From assembly GCF_004366035.1 (NCBI RefSeq), contig NZ_SOEE01000007.1, forward strand, positions 248,001-312,000: a stretch of DNA of 64,000 nucleotides, read 5' to 3'. This stretch comes from Cytobacillus oceanisediminis (GTDB taxonomy: Bacteria > Bacillota > Bacilli > Bacillales > Cytobacillaceae). Positions 35,457-42,983 of the stretch are shown here, piece after piece. Position 1 is the stretch's first letter. Each line of letters opens with the position of its first letter. Both the position numbers and the translations under genes were made by a program. Under the pieces are notes generated by a model, which saw nothing but the letters and a program-made list of their open reading frames with translations, was not told the origin of the DNA and did not search any database.

Positions 35457-37775
35457 TTATTTTCCGTCTTTGTTCCTGCCGCTTCTTGTGATGGGGGCAA
35501 TGAACCTTGAGGCATATGCCTTCCGTCCCCGCCTTTTTTCCGGCACAGAAATGTATAAGTCCTTCCTTGCCCTTGTAACGGCAACGTACATTAACCTTCG
35601 TTCTTCCTCTAGCGGTGCAGACTCACCTGAACGGTAAGCTTCCAGTGCATGATCATGCGGGAGGTTTCCTTCAACTGCACCGGCAACATATACCACATTA
35701 TATTCAAGGCCTTTTGCACGGTGGATAGTGCTTAAAGTAATGGCATTATCATTATTCCTGCTGAGGCGCTTGATTTCTTTGTTCATGGCTCTCATATGTT
35801 CAGTATGCTCCAGAAATTCATGAAGAGATTCAAAGTTGCGCGCAGCGACCTTCAAATCTTTTATATCATCAGAGCCTTTATCCATTTTATTGCCTTCATT
35901 GCCGCGTTTTTTTAAAAAGTCCTGGAAGCCCAGCTCTTTTTCAACAGTTTCAAATGCAGTGATGGGACTAAGTCCGGAGATTGATCTGGTAACAGAGATC
36001 ACTTTTTTTAATTTGCTTTCCTGAAAAGCAAATCCTGTTTTTATAAACTTTAGACACTCCAGCATTGAGCAATCCTGCAAGATGCTTTCTGCCTTAATAT
36101 CCTGAAGGACTGATTGTTTAACAAATAGAGACGGAAGCATATCTTTCAAAGCATTCTGGTCATCTTCATTTAATGATAACTTTAGAAAAGCAAGCATGCT
36201 TCTAACAATAAACCGATCATAAAATGATTCGGCATCCTGATCCAATTTAAACGGAAGGCTGGAATTGGCCAGCCTTTCAAAAATGGCCCTGCTGCCAGTA
36301 TGAGTGCGGAATAATACTGCAAAATCCCGCGGCTCATATCCTTCTTCAATTTTTTCCTGAATATCAGTCATGATCATCGTTGCTTCTTCTTCCTCATCAA
36401 AAGGAAAAAAGAGAAATGGGTGCTGCCCGCCAGAAAATTGGGCATTCATGCTTTTGGCACGTCTATGTTTATTTAGAGAAATGATTTGGTTTGCTGCTGA
36501 TACGATCTCGTGAGCAGAGCGGTAATTCTGATTCAATGTTATAACCTTAGCACCAGGGAAATCTTTCTCGAAATCTAAAAGATATTGGGGATCGCTTCCT
36601 CTGAAAGCATAAATAGATTGATCATCGTCACCCACTGCACAGACGTTTTTTGTTTTATCGGACAGCATTTTCATAAGCTCATATTGAACATTATTAATAT
36701 CCTGGAACTCATCGATCAGGAAATAATGAAAGCGATTTTGATATTGTTCAAGAATTTCAGGCTTTTCATGAAAAAGAGCATGGCAGCCTGTCAGCATGTC
36801 ATCAAAATCAAATAATTCTCTTCTTAATTTTGTTTGTTCATACCTTTGATAAAGTATCGCGGTCTGTTCCTCCCAATCATTCTTTGGATGAACCTTCCCA
36901 GGACCAATAAGAGAGTTTTTCCAATAGCTAATTTGCTGGAGGGCAAGGTCAAAGGCAAATTCCTTTTCATCGAGCTTTAAGTCTTTGCTGGATTCCTTAA
37001 TGATCTGTTCCCGCTGCCACTCTTTATTAAGGAGCTTGACGGAAGACCATTTTCCCGGATTGTGGAAAGAGAGAATCCGGTAAAATAAGCTGTGAAAAGT
37101 CCCTGAAACGATTTGCCTGACTTTTCGTGAATCCATTCCGGGATATTGGATAAGGCGCTCCTTCATTTCAGCCGCAGCCTTAGCTGTAAAAGTAACGAGC
37201 ATTATTGATTTAGGATCGATATTTTTCTCGCGAAGCATAAAAGCAGTCCTGGTTGTTAAAACTCGGGTCTTGCCGCTCCCTGCTCCTGCAAGAACGAGCA
37301 GAGGCCCATTAATATGTGAGACAGCCGCAGCCTGCTGTTCATCCAAAAAGACTCCTGCTTGTGAAAGGGACTTTAAGTATTCATCAGGGAAACTTTGATT
37401 GTGAGTGCTTTCCTGGATATAAGGGGGGATATTTTTTGCTGGCTGAGCTTTTTTAAAGGCTGATTCGATTTCTTTTACAGCAGCAGAAGCAATTGGCCTT
37501 GAAACAGGAATTTTAAAGCCGTTTCTTTCTATATATTCTTCAGTTTCAATCGTGGCTGATTCTTTTTTCGTCACTATATCCTTGCACATTCTGCTGCTTT
37601 GCTGAATATGATAAAAATGAGGCTCATCCATAATTCCTAAATACAAACGGACAGAAACTCCACAATCAGGGCAATACAGCTTTCCTTTTTTGCCTTCTTC
37701 ATAAATATGCTGAAAACTTTCCCGATTCAATTGTTCCAGATTCACTGCTTTATTATGTAAAATTGCTGTCTTCAT
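35457..37775 (-). CDS. yjcD: UvrD/Rep-type DNA helicase YjcD with an N-terminal zinc-ribbon-like domain
   Basis: 772 residues from the ATG at 37775, preceded by GGGGT; the open frame extends upstream without a ribosome site. Superfamily 1 motifs: LDEQQAAAVSHINGPLLVLAGAGSGKTRVLTTR (Q motif and Walker A), FLIDEFQDINNVQYE (motif II), AVGDDDQSIYAFRGSDPQYLLDF (III), TLNQNYRSAHEIV (IV), LSTIHRAKGLEYNVVYVAG (V), EEERRLMYVAVTRARKDL (VI). The N-terminus has C35-x2-C38-x14-H53-F-x-H56, the same pattern as CoiA. It probably acts in DNA repair or recombination; the exact role is not known. Confidence 0.9.
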   Translation of the reverse strand: MKTAILHNKAVNLEQLNRESFQHIYEEGKKGKLYCPDCGVSVRLYLGIMDEPHFYHIQQSSRMCKDIVTKKESATIETEEYIERNGFKIPVSRPIASAAVKEIESAFKKAQPAKNIPPYIQESTHNQSFPDEYLKSLSQAGVFLDEQQAAAVSHINGPLLVLAGAGSGKTRVLTTRTAFMLREKNIDPKSIMLVTFTAKAAAEMKERLIQYPGMDSRKVRQIVSGTFHSLFYRILSFHNPGKWSSVKLLNKEWQREQIIKESSKDLKLDEKEFAFDLALQQISYWKNSLIGPGKVHPKNDWEEQTAILYQRYEQTKLRRELFDFDDMLTGCHALFHEKPEILEQYQNRFHYFLIDEFQDINNVQYELMKMLSDKTKNVCAVGDDDQSIYAFRGSDPQYLLDFEKDFPGAKVITLNQNYRSAHEIVSAANQIISLNKHRRAKSMNAQFSGGQHPFLFFPFDEEEEATMIMTDIQEKIEEGYEPRDFAVLFRTHTGSRAIFERLANSSLPFKLDQDAESFYDRFIVRSMLAFLKLSLNEDDQNALKDMLPSLFVKQSVLQDIKAESILQDCSMLECLKFIKTGFAFQESKLKKVISVTRSISGLSPITAFETVEKELGFQDFLKKRGNEGNKMDKGSDDIKDLKVAARNFESLHEFLEHTEHMRAMNKEIKRLSRNNDNAITLSTIHRAKGLEYNVVYVAGAVEGNLPHDHALEAYRSGESAPLEEERRLMYVAVTRARKDLYISVPEKRRGRKAYASRFIAPITRSGRNKDGK

Positions 37776-37980
37776 AAAAAATACCCCATTTTTATAAATT
37801 GCCGAGTTTAAATTATTAATCATCTTCCTTACAACAAGACAAATTTTATCATAACAAACCGGCAAAGGATTCTAAAGTGCTTTTCTGTTTAAAATTTTAT
37901 GTAAACGGGTACATAAAAGTAAATATTGTTTCGTATACCTTTAATAATCACATACATAGAGAAAAGAGAGGGGAGCATTC

Positions 37981-38265
37981 ATGGGCTACATTTTACCTGT
38001 AACTTCATATCAATATAGTCAGTATGCAGAAAGAGAGATTGACACAAAATATGATCCATTTCATTTCGTGCCAGTTGCCAAAATATCGGCACAATCCAAT
38101 TCAAAAGATTTTCGTCATGAGCTTCCTCTTAATATTCAAAGAAGGCTAACCAAATTAAATTCTCAGCAGCGGGCTGACATCCAAACACGGAGCACCAGAA
38201 AGAAGGCAGAAGAAACATACGGCGAGCTGACGGGTAAAGGCCGCTATATTAGTGAATGCATATAG
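37981..38265 (+). CDS. Conserved small protein, unknown function
   Basis: 94 residues: MGYILPVTSYQYSQYAEREIDTKYDPFHFVPVAKISAQ... ending GELTGKGRYISECI. Hydrophilic, basic and tyrosine-rich, with no membrane helix. GAGGGGAGC precedes the ATG. CATACATAG just upstream resembles a sporulation sigma -10, but no matching -35 was found. The N-terminal phrase GYILPVTxYQYxQYA feels familiar from Bacillus genomes, but I cannot name it. The dispersed repeat follows directly. Confidence 0.68.
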   Translation: MGYILPVTSYQYSQYAEREIDTKYDPFHFVPVAKISAQSNSKDFRHELPLNIQRRLTKLNSQQRADIQTRSTRKKAEETYGELTGKGRYISECI

Positions 38266-38266
38266 G

Positions 38267-38373
38267 AAAAGCGGAAGCGCATCCAAGGAAGCTTTCCCTT
38301 GGTGCTCACCCCTGACACCTCGAGGTGGTAGGCGGCCTCCTAAAAGATGCCGAAACCTTATTAGACAGTTATC
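38267..38373 (-). repeat. Dispersed Bacillaceae intergenic repeat, copy 2
   Basis: On the minus strand it begins GATAACTGTCTAA, contains ACCTCGAGGTG and GCACCAAGG, and ends GCGCTTCCGCTTTTC, the same landmarks in the same order as copy 1 at 20361-20548. It is 107 bp long, shorter than copy 1. Confidence 0.7.
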
Positions 38374-38400
38374 TTAATTTCAGCAGTTTCTATCCAAAGA

Positions 38401-38447
38401 GAAGGAGAGGCTCAGTACGTTTGCACGTGCAAAGCCTCTCCTTTTTT
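38401..38447 (+). terminator. Hairpin with plus-strand T-run overlapping the DUF421 stop
   Basis: AAGGAGAGGCT/AGCCTCTCCTT followed by TTTTTT on the plus strand. The minus-strand gene ends inside it, at 38412, so one arm is coding. It can stop transcription coming from 37981-38265; on the minus strand the T-run is weak. Confidence 0.7.
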
Positions 38448-39086
38448 CCACTCTGCATATAAGACATCTTTGACATTATTGGCGCCGTTGCTTTTAATTT
38501 CATGGATCAGGTTTGTTTCATCCCAATTGATGCTTTTGAGATTATCCCAAATCACTTCTCCGTCTAAAATTAAAGTTACTGGCAGCTCAATCTTATTTTT
38601 AGGGAGTTTTAAATCCCTAATGGTTGGGGTCGAGTAAAGAGGTTTTTTTAATGCACTTACCGTTCCATCTGTTTCAAGAATGGCATATTCGCATTCCCTG
38701 ATAGAAAAGACGTCCTTTGAACGGAGGAGGTGCTGAAGCTGATTAAGGTCAAGATGATTTTTCTTCAGTTCTTCATAGACGATTCTTCCTTTTTTTATAA
38801 CAATAGAGGGCTCACCTTCAAGAAGCTTGCGTGCCCGTTTAAATTTCTGGGTAAGGATTTCTGTTGCGTAAATGAGAGTCCCCCATACAGCAACAGCAAA
38901 GAATATTTCGGGGATTCCAGTCTCCTGATCGTATAAGGCATTACCCACCAGCTCGCCTAAAACGATGGCAGAGATAAAATCAAAAGGAGTAATCTGTGTG
39001 ATCTGAGTTTTTCCCAGGAGTTTTGCCATAATAAATAAGAAAATATATCCTATCACAAGTACATTTATGATATGTAAATATTCCAT
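38412..39086 (-). CDS. DUF421 membrane protein (YetF family)
   Basis: 224 residues. Three N-terminal helices (LHIINVLVIGYIFLFIMAKLLGKTQITQITPFDFISAIVLGELVGNALYD, then FFAVAVWGTLIYATEILTQ) are followed by a soluble DUF421 domain (ARKLLEGEPSIVIKKGRIVYEELKKNHLDLNQLQHLLRSKDVFSIRECEYAILETDGTVSALKK). A related DUF421 protein, 2Duf, belongs to mobile spoVA operons and alters spore inner-membrane properties. This copy lies 3.7 kb from the spoVA-type operon on the other strand. AAGGAGTGG precedes the ATG. Confidence 0.85.
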   Translation of the reverse strand: MEYLHIINVLVIGYIFLFIMAKLLGKTQITQITPFDFISAIVLGELVGNALYDQETGIPEIFFAVAVWGTLIYATEILTQKFKRARKLLEGEPSIVIKKGRIVYEELKKNHLDLNQLQHLLRSKDVFSIRECEYAILETDGTVSALKKPLYSTPTIRDLKLPKNKIELPVTLILDGEVIWDNLKSINWDETNLIHEIKSNGANNVKDVLYAEWKKGEALHVQTY

Positions 39087-39151
39087 TCAAACCACTCCTT
39101 AAAATGCTGTATCTGGAATAGTATTTGCTGATTGCCCCAAAATTATTGCAT

Positions 39152-39185
39152 ACAAAAAAGCTCCTGCCATCCTGGCAGAAGCTTG
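39152..39185 (-). terminator. Terminator of the yjcG-yjcF operon
   Basis: AAGCT-C-CTGCC/GGCAG-A-AGCTT around ATCCT, with the minus-strand T-run from AAAAAA at 39153. Confidence 0.88.
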
Positions 39186-39189
39186 TCCG

Positions 39190-39612
39190 TTATATCTTTT
39201 TTTTCATTGTACGGTGGGGAATCCCGGCATCCATGAATACTTCCGAGATTACCTGATAGCCCAGCTTTTCATAAAAAGGGATAGCCTGCGTCTGGGCATT
39301 TAATTTTAAGGCAGGCAAGCCTTGTTTCTTAGCATGCTCTTCAATTTTATCCATTATTGCCTTTCCTGAGCCGCTCTGACGGTTCTCCTTCAGAACGCAT
39401 ATTCTTTCCACTTTGCCATTGCCGTCAACTGTACGAAATCTTCCGGCACCTGCAGGCATGCCATTATTATATAGTACAAAATGGACTGCTTCGTCTTCGA
39501 ACTGATCGATTTCCTCTTCCTCGGGAACATTTTGCTCGTTGATAAAAACTTGTTTCCTTACTGAGAAGGCATCATGCAATTCTTGTTCAGATGAGACTAC
39601 TTTTACTTCCAC
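39190..39612 (-). CDS. yjcF: GNAT-family N-acetyltransferase YjcF
   Basis: 140 residues: MEVKVVSSEQELHDAFSVRKQVFINEQNVPEEEEIDQFEDEAVHFVLYNNGMPAGAGRFR, the ElaA/YjcF-type opening. The acetyl-CoA motif is VLKENRQSGSGKAIMDKIEEHAKKQG (residues 74-99) and LNAQTQAIPFYEKLGYQ completes the fold. The substrate is unknown. The gene starts 6 bp after yjcG, so it is in an operon with it. In B. subtilis yjcF-yjcG-yjcH have the same order. Confidence 0.9.
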   Translation of the reverse strand: MEVKVVSSEQELHDAFSVRKQVFINEQNVPEEEEIDQFEDEAVHFVLYNNGMPAGAGRFRTVDGNGKVERICVLKENRQSGSGKAIMDKIEEHAKKQGLPALKLNAQTQAIPFYEKLGYQVISEVFMDAGIPHRTMKKKI

Positions 39613-39618
39613 TTTTCA

Positions 39619-40137
39619 CTATTCCTTTCCTAGCCTGAATGTTTCATAAACGGTCCATGAACCGTTATCCAGCTGATATAAAAGATGAAAACGATCCACA
39701 ACCTCTTCGTGATTAACAGGCTGCATTCTTAAGCTCCCATATACATCGGAATGTTCATCATTGGAGAGTTTTTGTCCGATGGTAATATGGGGAACAAAAT
39801 TATATTCAGGTGTATCGCCGCTAATATGATCATTCAGTTCAATATGTAACTCTTCAAGCTGGGCTGAAGGCTCAATTTTAAAATAAATGACATTGTTGAC
39901 AGGCTGGAAAGAGCTGATTTTTGTAGCATTAATATGAAATGGCTCGTGTTTATCAGCTATTCCATGAAGTGTTTCCGTCAGCTGTTTTATTTCTTCTTCA
40001 GATGCTTCAAAGCGCGATCTTAATGTTACATGCGGAGGAATTAAAGCATAATGCGGATCATATCGCTTTCTATAAGAATTGGCCAAATCCTGCAATTTTT
40101 TTGACGGGAAAATAACTATGCCGTAATTAGTGTTCAT
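39619..40137 (-). CDS. yjcG: 2H phosphoesterase (2'-5' RNA ligase-like) YjcG
   Basis: 172 residues. Two HxT/S-type motifs mark the superfamily: [10 protein letters not shown] (near residue 37) and [10 protein letters not shown] (near 118). The N-terminus is [34 protein letters not shown]. The fold binds cyclic or 2'-5' phosphodiesters; the natural substrate is not known. GGAGGTTGTTGT precedes the ATG. It is upstream of yjcF in the same operon. Confidence 0.9.
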   Translation of the reverse strand: MNTNYGIVIFPSKKLQDLANSYRKRYDPHYALIPPHVTLRSRFEASEEEIKQLTETLHGIADKHEPFHINATKISSFQPVNNVIYFKIEPSAQLEELHIELNDHISGDTPEYNFVPHITIGQKLSNDEHSDVYGSLRMQPVNHEEVVDRFHLLYQLDNGSWTVYETFRLGKE

Positions 40138-40329
40138 ACAACAACCTCCATGTTCATTAATGTTTTTTATAACTGGCAGGCTAAAATGAAATGAAAAACA
40201 CTTGGTTGGTCTATTATAGCAAATTTTCTAAATTCATTATATAATTATACCTTTTTTCATAATAAAAAACAGTATGTCAAGATAATCTTTTTATAGCGAA
40301 TGAATAGGTCTTTTTACATAATTCTGAAG

Positions 40330-41055
40330 TTAAAACATAGACTTTAGCGCCCTTTTTAAATCAGGCTGCCAGTATGTCCATGTATGATCGCCATCGAATT
40401 CATCATAGAAGTAAGGGAATTGTTTCTGCTTAAACAAACTGGAAAGATCCCGATTTGGTGTAAGGAAATCTTTCTCTTCACCTCCTGTGGTTTTTACAGA
40501 TGTCTCGCCTTTCCCGATAACGTGATAAATATTAAGAAGGTGGGCCTGCGTAAATTCCTGCACTGCCTCTGTAACGGAGGTGTCAACATAAGGTGATTGA
40601 AGAATTAACCTCCCAAAAGTATTAGGGTATTGCAGGGCTGCCATTAATGAAACAGTTGCCGCAAGTGAGTCTCCCATAAGGGCACGTCCCATTCCCATTT
40701 GATAAGTAGGAAATTCACGGTCAAGATATGGAACCAGTTCGTGTGCAAGGAAACGAATATAAGCATTATGCTGTTCACCGTCCGGATGATATTTCTTCCA
40801 TCTGTCTTTGACGTTTTTATAAGGGACTCCAACAATGATAATATTTTCAATTTCTTTTTTGTTTAATAATTCATCCGCTATGCGTCCGACTCTTCCAAGC
40901 TGGAAGTAATCTTTACCATCCTGGGCTATAACAACTGTGTATTTATATAAAGGTGAAAAGGAAGCGGGCAAATAAATGAGCAGTTCAACCTCTTCGCCCA
41001 GTTCCTTGCTTTCGATTGCAATATCTTGTATTGAACCTCTAGGGTAATCCATCAT
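40330..41055 (-). CDS. yjcH: Esterase-like alpha/beta hydrolase YjcH
   Basis: 241 residues from the first ATG of ATGATG, with GGAGGA 7-9 nt upstream; the open frame continues upstream without a site. The fold resembles Fes/EsD-type esterases: LLIYLPASFSPLYKYTVVIAQDGKDYFQLGRVGRIADELL, the nucleophile elbow in GRALMGDSLAATVSLMAALQYP (Ser in G-D-S-L-A), and FYDEFDGDHTWTYWQPDL carrying the likely histidine. Cytosolic. The substrate is unknown. It is separated from yjcG by 190 bp. Confidence 0.88.
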   Translation of the reverse strand: MMDYPRGSIQDIAIESKELGEEVELLIYLPASFSPLYKYTVVIAQDGKDYFQLGRVGRIADELLNKKEIENIIIVGVPYKNVKDRWKKYHPDGEQHNAYIRFLAHELVPYLDREFPTYQMGMGRALMGDSLAATVSLMAALQYPNTFGRLILQSPYVDTSVTEAVQEFTQAHLLNIYHVIGKGETSVKTTGGEEKDFLTPNRDLSSLFKQKQFPYFYDEFDGDHTWTYWQPDLKRALKSMF

Positions 41056-41323
41056 TTTTGTTCCTCCGTTTAGTTCTAATGTGTTATGTAAGAGTTTACA
41101 ATGAGATTTTATCATATATATATAGGAATTGCTTTTTACATGCATTCTCATGCATGAGGCATGCCGCTTTATTTTGGATAAAATTCACAGAGAGGGTGAA
41201 TCAGCATTCAAAAAGACAATTAACGGCAAATTTTAAAAGCAGGGAAGGATCATTTGACAATTCAGATAAGGTTTATGTTAGTATATAATTGATAAAATCT
41301 AATCTTTATAAGGGGGAAATAGG

Positions 41324-42316
41324 ATGAAAAAGAGAAGTATATTCCTAGCCACAGCTCTTCTGTTAGCGCTTTCTATGGTTCTTGCAGCATGCGGCGGCGG
41401 AAAAGATGAAGGCGGCGGCGATGGAGAAGGCGGCGCAGACAAGCCTAAATTCATGAGCATCGTAACTGGTGGAACAGGCGGTACATACTATCCGCTGGGC
41501 GGATCATTCGCTGAGATTATTTCTGATGCTACAGGCATTGATACAAATGCTGAAGTTTCAGGTGCATCTGCAGAGAACATGAACACACTGAAAGATGGCA
41601 ATGCTGAGATTGCTTTCTCTCAAACAGATATTGCTTCATATGCACAAGAAGGAAAATTAATGTTTGAAGGTGCAGCTGTGGATAATGTGAGTGCGGTCGG
41701 CACGCTTTACCCGGAAACGATTCAGATCGTTACTACTGCAAAATCTGGCATTAAATCTGTTGAAGACTTAAAAGGCAAAAAAGTTTCAATCGGAGCTCCT
41801 GGTTCAGGAACTGCTGCGAATGCAGAACAGATTCTTGAAGTGCACGGAATCAAATTGGATGACATTCAAAAGCAGGATCTTTCTTTTGATGAGTCAACTG
41901 CCGGAATCCAGGATGGCAATATTGATGCAGCATTCGTTACAGCTGGAACTCCTACAGGTGCTGTTGAAGGACTTTCTGCAACTGAAGATGTTGTGATCGT
42001 TCCGATTGAACAGGATAAAATCGATGCATTAATCGAAAAATATCCTTACTATGTACAAGATGAAGTGCCATCTGGAACATATAAGCTTGCAGAAGCTGTG
42101 CCAACAGTAGCAGTACAGGCAATGCTTGTTGTTTCAAATGACCTTTCAGAGGATGTAGTTTACGATGTTACGAAAGCAATCTTTGAGAATCTTGACAAAG
42201 TTACACATGCCAAAGGAAAAATGATTAAGGCTGAAAATGCTGTAAAGGGTACTGGCATTGAACTGCACCCTGGTGCTAAAAAGTACTTTGACGAAAAAGG
42301 CTTTAAAGCTGAATAA
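41324..42316 (+). CDS. TRAP transporter solute receptor, TAXI family (lipoprotein)
   Basis: 330 residues. A lipoprotein signal with Cys23 (LALSMVLAAC) and a glycine-rich linker are followed by FMSIVTGGTGGTYYPLGGSFAEIISDATGIDTNAEVSGASAENMNTLKDGNAEIAFSQTDIAS, the TAXI-type binding protein. It captures an organic-acid-type solute outside the cell for the fused permease encoded two genes on. AAGGGGG precedes the ATG. A -10 TATAAT at 41284-41289 has only a weak -35 at 17 bp; a TTGACA at 41254 is too far away. Confidence 0.92.
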   Translation: MKKRSIFLATALLLALSMVLAACGGGKDEGGGDGEGGADKPKFMSIVTGGTGGTYYPLGGSFAEIISDATGIDTNAEVSGASAENMNTLKDGNAEIAFSQTDIASYAQEGKLMFEGAAVDNVSAVGTLYPETIQIVTTAKSGIKSVEDLKGKKVSIGAPGSGTAANAEQILEVHGIKLDDIQKQDLSFDESTAGIQDGNIDAAFVTAGTPTGAVEGLSATEDVVIVPIEQDKIDALIEKYPYYVQDEVPSGTYKLAEAVPTVAVQAMLVVSNDLSEDVVYDVTKAIFENLDKVTHAKGKMIKAENAVKGTGIELHPGAKKYFDEKGFKAE

Positions 42317-42452
42317 TCTTTCAATAACATAATCCAATGATTAAATTTGGCCGGCTGTAAAACCTAATAAGGTTATTGCGCCGGTCAATTAATTTTAAAA
42401 TGAAATGGCAATCAATTGTAAAAGCTGACAATATTTTTTAGGTGGAGGTTTC

Positions 42453-42983
42453 ATGAAATTTAATAAGCCAGGGAACAAAAAAGCGGTCCTGGCACTCCTC
42501 GTAATCATTACCATCGCAATCATGTTCTTCATACCCATTAAGCAGGCAGTTGTTTTTGAGTATCAAAACAAAGGAAAGGTGATTGCTTATTTCCCGATTA
42601 AAGAGGACAGAACCTTTAAGATAAAGTATACACATTCCATCCACCTTACAGATGTTGTAGAAAGCTATACTATAACCGAGGATGGAAGTATTAAATTGTT
42701 CGAACTCATGTATGAGGATTTTGCCATCGGCATGCCTGAGAATGCTTCAGATGGAGAAACATTTGAACAAAAGGACGGCAAATATTATATTAAGAATATG
42801 AAAAGGGTTTTTCCTTCATTTGACTTAAGGCTGGGTAAGGTCAGAGCGAATCACAGATTGATTTTGCAGGGCGAAGAATATGTCCTTGCAGATTATATCG
42901 AACCTGGCACATGGGTACGGATAAAGGCAAAAAAAATAAACTTATTCGAGGTGTTGAAAGGAGTGAATATCCTTGGAAAATAA
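42453..42983 (+). CDS. DUF1850 membrane-anchored accessory protein of the TRAP system
   Basis: 176 residues. One N-terminal helix (AVLALLVIITIAIMFFIPI) anchors an extracytoplasmic DUF1850 domain: FPIKEDRTFKIKYTHSIHLTDVVESYTITEDGSIKLFELMYEDFAIGMPEN, with the YTHSIHLTxVxE core. The family is found almost only beside TAXI-TRAP genes, which fits here, but its task is not defined. GGTGGAGG precedes the ATG. It overlaps the permease start by 11 bases. Confidence 0.88.
   Translation: MKFNKPGNKKAVLALLVIITIAIMFFIPIKQAVVFEYQNKGKVIAYFPIKEDRTFKIKYTHSIHLTDVVESYTITEDGSIKLFELMYEDFAIGMPENASDGETFEQKDGKYYIKNMKRVFPSFDLRLGKVRANHRLILQGEEYVLADYIEPGTWVRIKAKKINLFEVLKGVNILGK

Noticed and set aside
41254..41289. TTGACA and TATAAT as the TRAP operon promoter
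   Set aside because: The spacing is 24 bp, too long for one sigma-A promoter; only the -10 is reported in the receptor entry.
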